A DNA stretch of 7,803 bases from Lentisphaeria bacterium (GTDB lineage Bacteria > Verrucomicrobiota > Lentisphaeria > Victivallales > UBA1829), in assembly GCA_019408975.1 (NCBI GenBank), contig DXVA01000029.1, positions 4,817 through 12,619 on the forward strand, read 5' to 3'. Shown here piece after piece: positions 5,169 to 7,803 of the stretch (position 1 is its first letter; every line of letters starts with the position of its first letter). The notes below the pieces were generated by a model. It ran no database searches and was not told the origin of the DNA. It saw only the letters and a list, made by a program, of their open reading frames with translations. The translations under genes were made by a program, and so were the position numbers.

Positions 5169-7523
5169 ATGTACCAAGTACAAAAACGGGACGGGAAAAA
5201 CGTCGATTTCAATCTGCAGAAGATTTCCGACGCAATCAAAATGGCTTTCGAGGCACAGGAAAAACAGTATCACCCTTCCGTCATTGATTTTCTCGCATTG
5301 AAAGTCACGGCGGACTTCGAGCCCAAGATCAAAGAAGGGCTGATCTCCGTCGAAGATATTCAGGACAGCGTGGAATCCGTGCTTGTACAGGCAGGTTACG
5401 CCGACGTTGCCAAGGCTTATATCCTGTACCGCCGCCAGCGGGAGAAACTCCGTTCCATCTCATCCACCGCGCTCGATTACAAGACAACGGTGGACAACTA
5501 CTTGAAAATCAACGACTGGCGCGTCAAGGAGAACTCCACAGTCACCTATTCCGTCGGCGGACTGATTCTTTCCAACTCCGGAGCGATCACGGCAAACTAC
5601 TGGCTTTCCGAAGTTTACGATGATGAAATCGCCAACGCGCACCGCAATGCCGATATTCATCTGCATGACCTCTCCATGTTGACCGGCTACTGCGCCGGAT
5701 GGTCCCTGCGCCAGTTGATCCAGGAGGGGCTCGGCGGGGTTCCGGGAAAAATCACAAGCGCTCCCGCACGCCATCTGGCGACCCTCTGCAACCAGATGGT
5801 CAACTTCCTCGGAATCATGCAGAACGAATGGGCGGGCGCGCAGGCATTCTCCTCCTTCGACACCTATCTGGCGCCATTCGTCAAGGCGGACAACCTTTCT
5901 TATTCACAGGTCAAGAAATGCATCGAGTCCTTTATTTTCGGTGTCAACACGCCGTCACGCTGGGGAACGCAGGCGCCTTTCTCCAACATTACACTGGACT
6001 GGGTGGTTCCGAACGACCTTGCGGAACTGAATGCGATCGTCGGCGGCAGGGAAATGCCGTTCAAATACAAAGACTGCAAGCCGGAAATGGATATGATCAA
6101 CAAGGCGTTCATTGAGACGATGATCGAAGGCGACGCCAACGGACGCGGTTTCCAGTATCCGATCCCGACCTATTCCATTACCCGCGACTTCGACTGGTCC
6201 GACCGGGAGAACAACCGTCTTCTCTTCGAGATGGCGTCAAAATACGGTACCCCCTATTTTTCAAACTACATCAACAGCGACATGGAGCCCAGCGACATCC
6301 GCAGCATGTGCTGCCGCCTGCGTCTCGACCTGCGCGAGCTCCGCAAGAAATCCGGCGGATTCTTCGGCAGCGGCGAAAGCACCGGCTCCATCGGCGTCGT
6401 CACAATCAACATGCCGCGCATCGCATATCTGGCGGAAAACCGGGAAGACTTTTTCAAGCGCCTGGATCACATGATGGACATCTCGGCGCGTTCCCTCAAC
6501 ATCAAGCGCAAGATCATCACAAAACTCCTGAACGAAGGGCTGTATCCTTATACGAAGCGCTATCTCGGAAAATTCGACAACCACTTTTCCACGATCGGAC
6601 TGGTCGGCATGAATGAAGTCGGGCTGAATGCGAAATGGCTGCGTGCGGATATGACTCACAAGAAAACGCAGGAGTTCTCCAAAGAGGTGCTCAACCACAT
6701 GAGAGAGCGTCTTTCCGATTATCAGGAAAAATACGGCGATCTCTACAATCTGGAGGCAACCCCTGCGGAATCAACGAGTTACCGTCTTGCAAAACATGAC
6801 AGAAAGCGTTTCCCGGACATCGTCACAGCCTCCGAAGACAGCGAGACGCCCTACTACACCAACAGCTCCCATCTCCCCGTAGGCTATACGGACGATATCT
6901 TCGCCGCTCTCGACATCCAGGACGATCTTCAGGTGCTGTACACATCCGGAACCGTTTTCCATGCGTTTCTCGGAGAAAAACTGCCGGACTGGCAGAGTGC
7001 CGCCAGCCTGGTCCGGAAGATTGCCACGAACTACAGACTGCCCTATTATACTCTGTCTCCAACCTATTCGGTCTGCAAACATCACGGGTATATCGCAGGG
7101 GAAAAACTCGAATGCCCCGAATGCGGGCAGCGCACGGAAGTCTACAGCCGTATCACAGGCTACTACCGTCCTGTTCAGAACTGGAACGACGGCAAGCTTC
7201 AGGAATACAAACAGCGCAAAGTTTACAGTTCCGCAGGCATCATGCGGAACTGCGGAGAAGCCGCGCCGGCGGAGACTCCTGCCGCTTCCAAAGAAGAACA
7301 CTTCATTCTGTTTGCCACCAGAACATGCCCGAACTGCAAAACGGCGAAAGCGTTTCTGGATCAGGCGGGAATCAATTACGATGTCGTATTTGCAGATGAT
7401 GACCTTGAAGCCGCCGAACGTTTCGGCGTCCGGCAGGCGCCTACGCTTGTCGTCAAAAAAGACGGCAAAGCGGAGCGCATCATCAATGTTTCAAACATCC
7501 GCAAATACATTGATGCCGTTTAA
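5169..7523 (+). CDS. nrdD: Class III anaerobic ribonucleoside-triphosphate reductase with C-terminal glutaredoxin-like domain
   Basis: This 784-residue glycyl-radical enzyme reduces ribonucleotides to deoxyribonucleotides under anoxia. Residues 1-95 are an ATP-cone (VQKRDG at 4-9, IKEGLISVEDIQDSVE), the allosteric nucleotide site. The catalytic barrel runs from about 105 to 630, with HLHDLSMLTGYC (164-175) and NTPSRWGTQAPFSN (260-273). C175 and the pair C381/C382 are candidate active-site cysteines. C636, H639, C649 and C652 in CKHHGYIAGEKLECPECG form the zinc site. RITGYY (661-666) carries the radical glycine, G664. Normal NrdD ends soon after this; here an NCG (694-696) and an Ala/Pro/Glu linker lead to a redoxin domain (711-784) with CPNC (720-723) and cis-Pro motif APT (757-759), probably the internal electron donor. 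The ATG at 5169 is chosen for the AAAGGG 6 nt upstream; the ATG at 5163 and a TTG at 5154 are less likely. Confidence 0.95.
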   Translation: MYQVQKRDGKNVDFNLQKISDAIKMAFEAQEKQYHPSVIDFLALKVTADFEPKIKEGLISVEDIQDSVESVLVQAGYADVAKAYILYRRQREKLRSISSTALDYKTTVDNYLKINDWRVKENSTVTYSVGGLILSNSGAITANYWLSEVYDDEIANAHRNADIHLHDLSMLTGYCAGWSLRQLIQEGLGGVPGKITSAPARHLATLCNQMVNFLGIMQNEWAGAQAFSSFDTYLAPFVKADNLSYSQVKKCIESFIFGVNTPSRWGTQAPFSNITLDWVVPNDLAELNAIVGGREMPFKYKDCKPEMDMINKAFIETMIEGDANGRGFQYPIPTYSITRDFDWSDRENNRLLFEMASKYGTPYFSNYINSDMEPSDIRSMCCRLRLDLRELRKKSGGFFGSGESTGSIGVVTINMPRIAYLAENREDFFKRLDHMMDISARSLNIKRKIITKLLNEGLYPYTKRYLGKFDNHFSTIGLVGMNEVGLNAKWLRADMTHKKTQEFSKEVLNHMRERLSDYQEKYGDLYNLEATPAESTSYRLAKHDRKRFPDIVTASEDSETPYYTNSSHLPVGYTDDIFAALDIQDDLQVLYTSGTVFHAFLGEKLPDWQSAASLVRKIATNYRLPYYTLSPTYSVCKHHGYIAGEKLECPECGQRTEVYSRITGYYRPVQNWNDGKLQEYKQRKVYSSAGIMRNCGEAAPAETPAASKEEHFILFATRTCPNCKTAKAFLDQAGINYDVVFADDDLEAAERFGVRQAPTLVVKKDGKAERIINVSNIRKYIDAV

Positions 7524-7538
7524 GCCGAAATGACAATT

Positions 7539-7573
7539 CCTCCGCATCCTGCTGCCGGGGTGCGGAGGCTTTT
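7539..7573 (+). terminator. Intrinsic terminator of nrdG-nrdD
   Basis: CCTCCGCA (7539-7546) pairs perfectly with TGCGGAGG (7561-7568), and the stem extends inward by three more pairs, one of them a T-G wobble, to a loop at 7550-7557. CTTTT follows. It lies 16 nt after the nrdD stop and between convergent genes, so it may also help end the - strand gene, although the T run is only good rightwards. Confidence 0.8.
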
Positions 7574-7604
7574 CGTATCTCCTCCCCCTCCCTATTGCAG
7601 GACG

Positions 7605-7803
7605 TCAGAGGGTTTTACGCCTTTTTCCGAATATGTCCCGGAACGTTCTGCGCACTTTGGCAAACTGCCGTTTTGTCGTGACCATAAAAAACACGGCAAG
7701 CAGTCCGGCGGGGACAAGAAAGAAGACAAAATGCCCGAATCTGCGCAGCAGAACAGCTCCGAATGCCGCACCGCAGATAAAACACAGAATCACCAGATAA
7801 TAA
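7605..7803 (-). CDS. 3' end of a membrane protein gene, probably DUF1275 (YoaK-like)
   Basis: A - strand frame enters from the right edge and stops at the TGA at 7605-7607, giving 65 C-terminal residues. They read YYLVILCFICGAAFGAVLL, then RRFGHFVFFLVPAGLLAVFFMV and a basic tail, FRDIFGKRRKTL. Two closely spaced hydrophobic helices with GAxxGAxL and a VPAGLL stretch resemble the end of DUF1275 (YoaK) membrane proteins, whose function is unknown. The frame stays open past the GTG at 7793 to the contig end, so that codon is not the start. Identification from so short a tail is uncertain. The gene is convergent with nrdD. Confidence 0.55.
   Translation of the reverse strand, partial: YYLVILCFICGAAFGAVLLRRFGHFVFFLVPAGLLAVFFMVTTKRQFAKVRRTFRDIFGKRRKTL

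Noticed and set aside
5460..5774. 104-codon open frame on the - strand
   Set aside because: It is antisense to well-conserved nrdD sequence; no independent support.
6261..6698. 145-codon open frame on the - strand
   Set aside because: It is antisense to the nrdD catalytic domain; an Ala/Val/Asp-rich sequence without family features.
6771..7301. 176-codon open frame on the - strand
   Set aside because: It is antisense to the conserved C-terminal third of nrdD; the composition is typical of a mirror frame and no motif is visible.

Overview
The window looks like one contig of an anaerobic, host-associated member of the Lentisphaerota (Victivallis-like). This is inferred from three things: a type IV pilin-like protein with the FTLIELLIVIAIIAI leader and an RH…DGH motif, of the kind that is greatly expanded in that phylum; a GntR/LacI hybrid regulator driving a secreted heparinase-type polysaccharide lyase; and an oxygen-sensitive class III ribonucleotide reductase. 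No rRNA or other taxonomic marker is present, so the assignment is tentative. The first 27 bases are Nextera library adapter and not genomic DNA, which points to a shotgun assembly whose end was not trimmed.

Layout. (1) 28-203, + strand: the last 57 codons of a truncated gene of unknown function, possibly ending in a beta-sandwich domain, followed by a terminator-like hairpin. (2) 321-4046, - strand: a compact three-gene operon read leftwards, with gaps of 22 and 14 nt, in the order GntR/LacI-type repressor, pseudopilin-like protein, secreted heparinase II/III-family lyase. Upstream is a near-consensus sigma-70 promoter (TTGACA, 16 bp, TATAAT). Directly behind its -10 box is a perfect 10-7-10 inverted repeat, so the operon is probably self-repressed and induced by a sugar. 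(3) 4047-4424: a 378-bp divergent intergenic region. It holds this promoter and operator, a GC-rich hairpin-bearing element bounded by near-direct repeats, and then a promoter overlapping two NrdR-like boxes and an intrinsic terminator just before the next gene. (4) 4425-7523, + strand: nrdG (radical-SAM activase) and nrdD (class III anaerobic ribonucleotide reductase). NrdD carries a glutaredoxin-like domain with a CPNC motif fused to its C-terminus. A good terminator follows. (5) 7605-7803, - strand: the 3' end of a membrane protein gene, DUF1275-like, running off the right edge.

How the genes may work together. The leftward operon reads as a small catabolic module: a repressor senses a saccharide, the lyase attacks a uronate-containing polysaccharide outside the cytoplasm, and a pilin-like protein of unknown role is made with it. 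The rightward operon is a self-contained anaerobic dNTP synthesis unit: NrdG makes the glycyl radical on NrdD, and the fused redoxin domain probably supplies the electrons. Its leader suggests two control layers, NrdR repression and possible transcription attenuation. The most notable points are the NrdD-glutaredoxin fusion, the terminator in the nrdG leader, the structured intergenic element, and the dedicated pseudopilin in a lyase operon.
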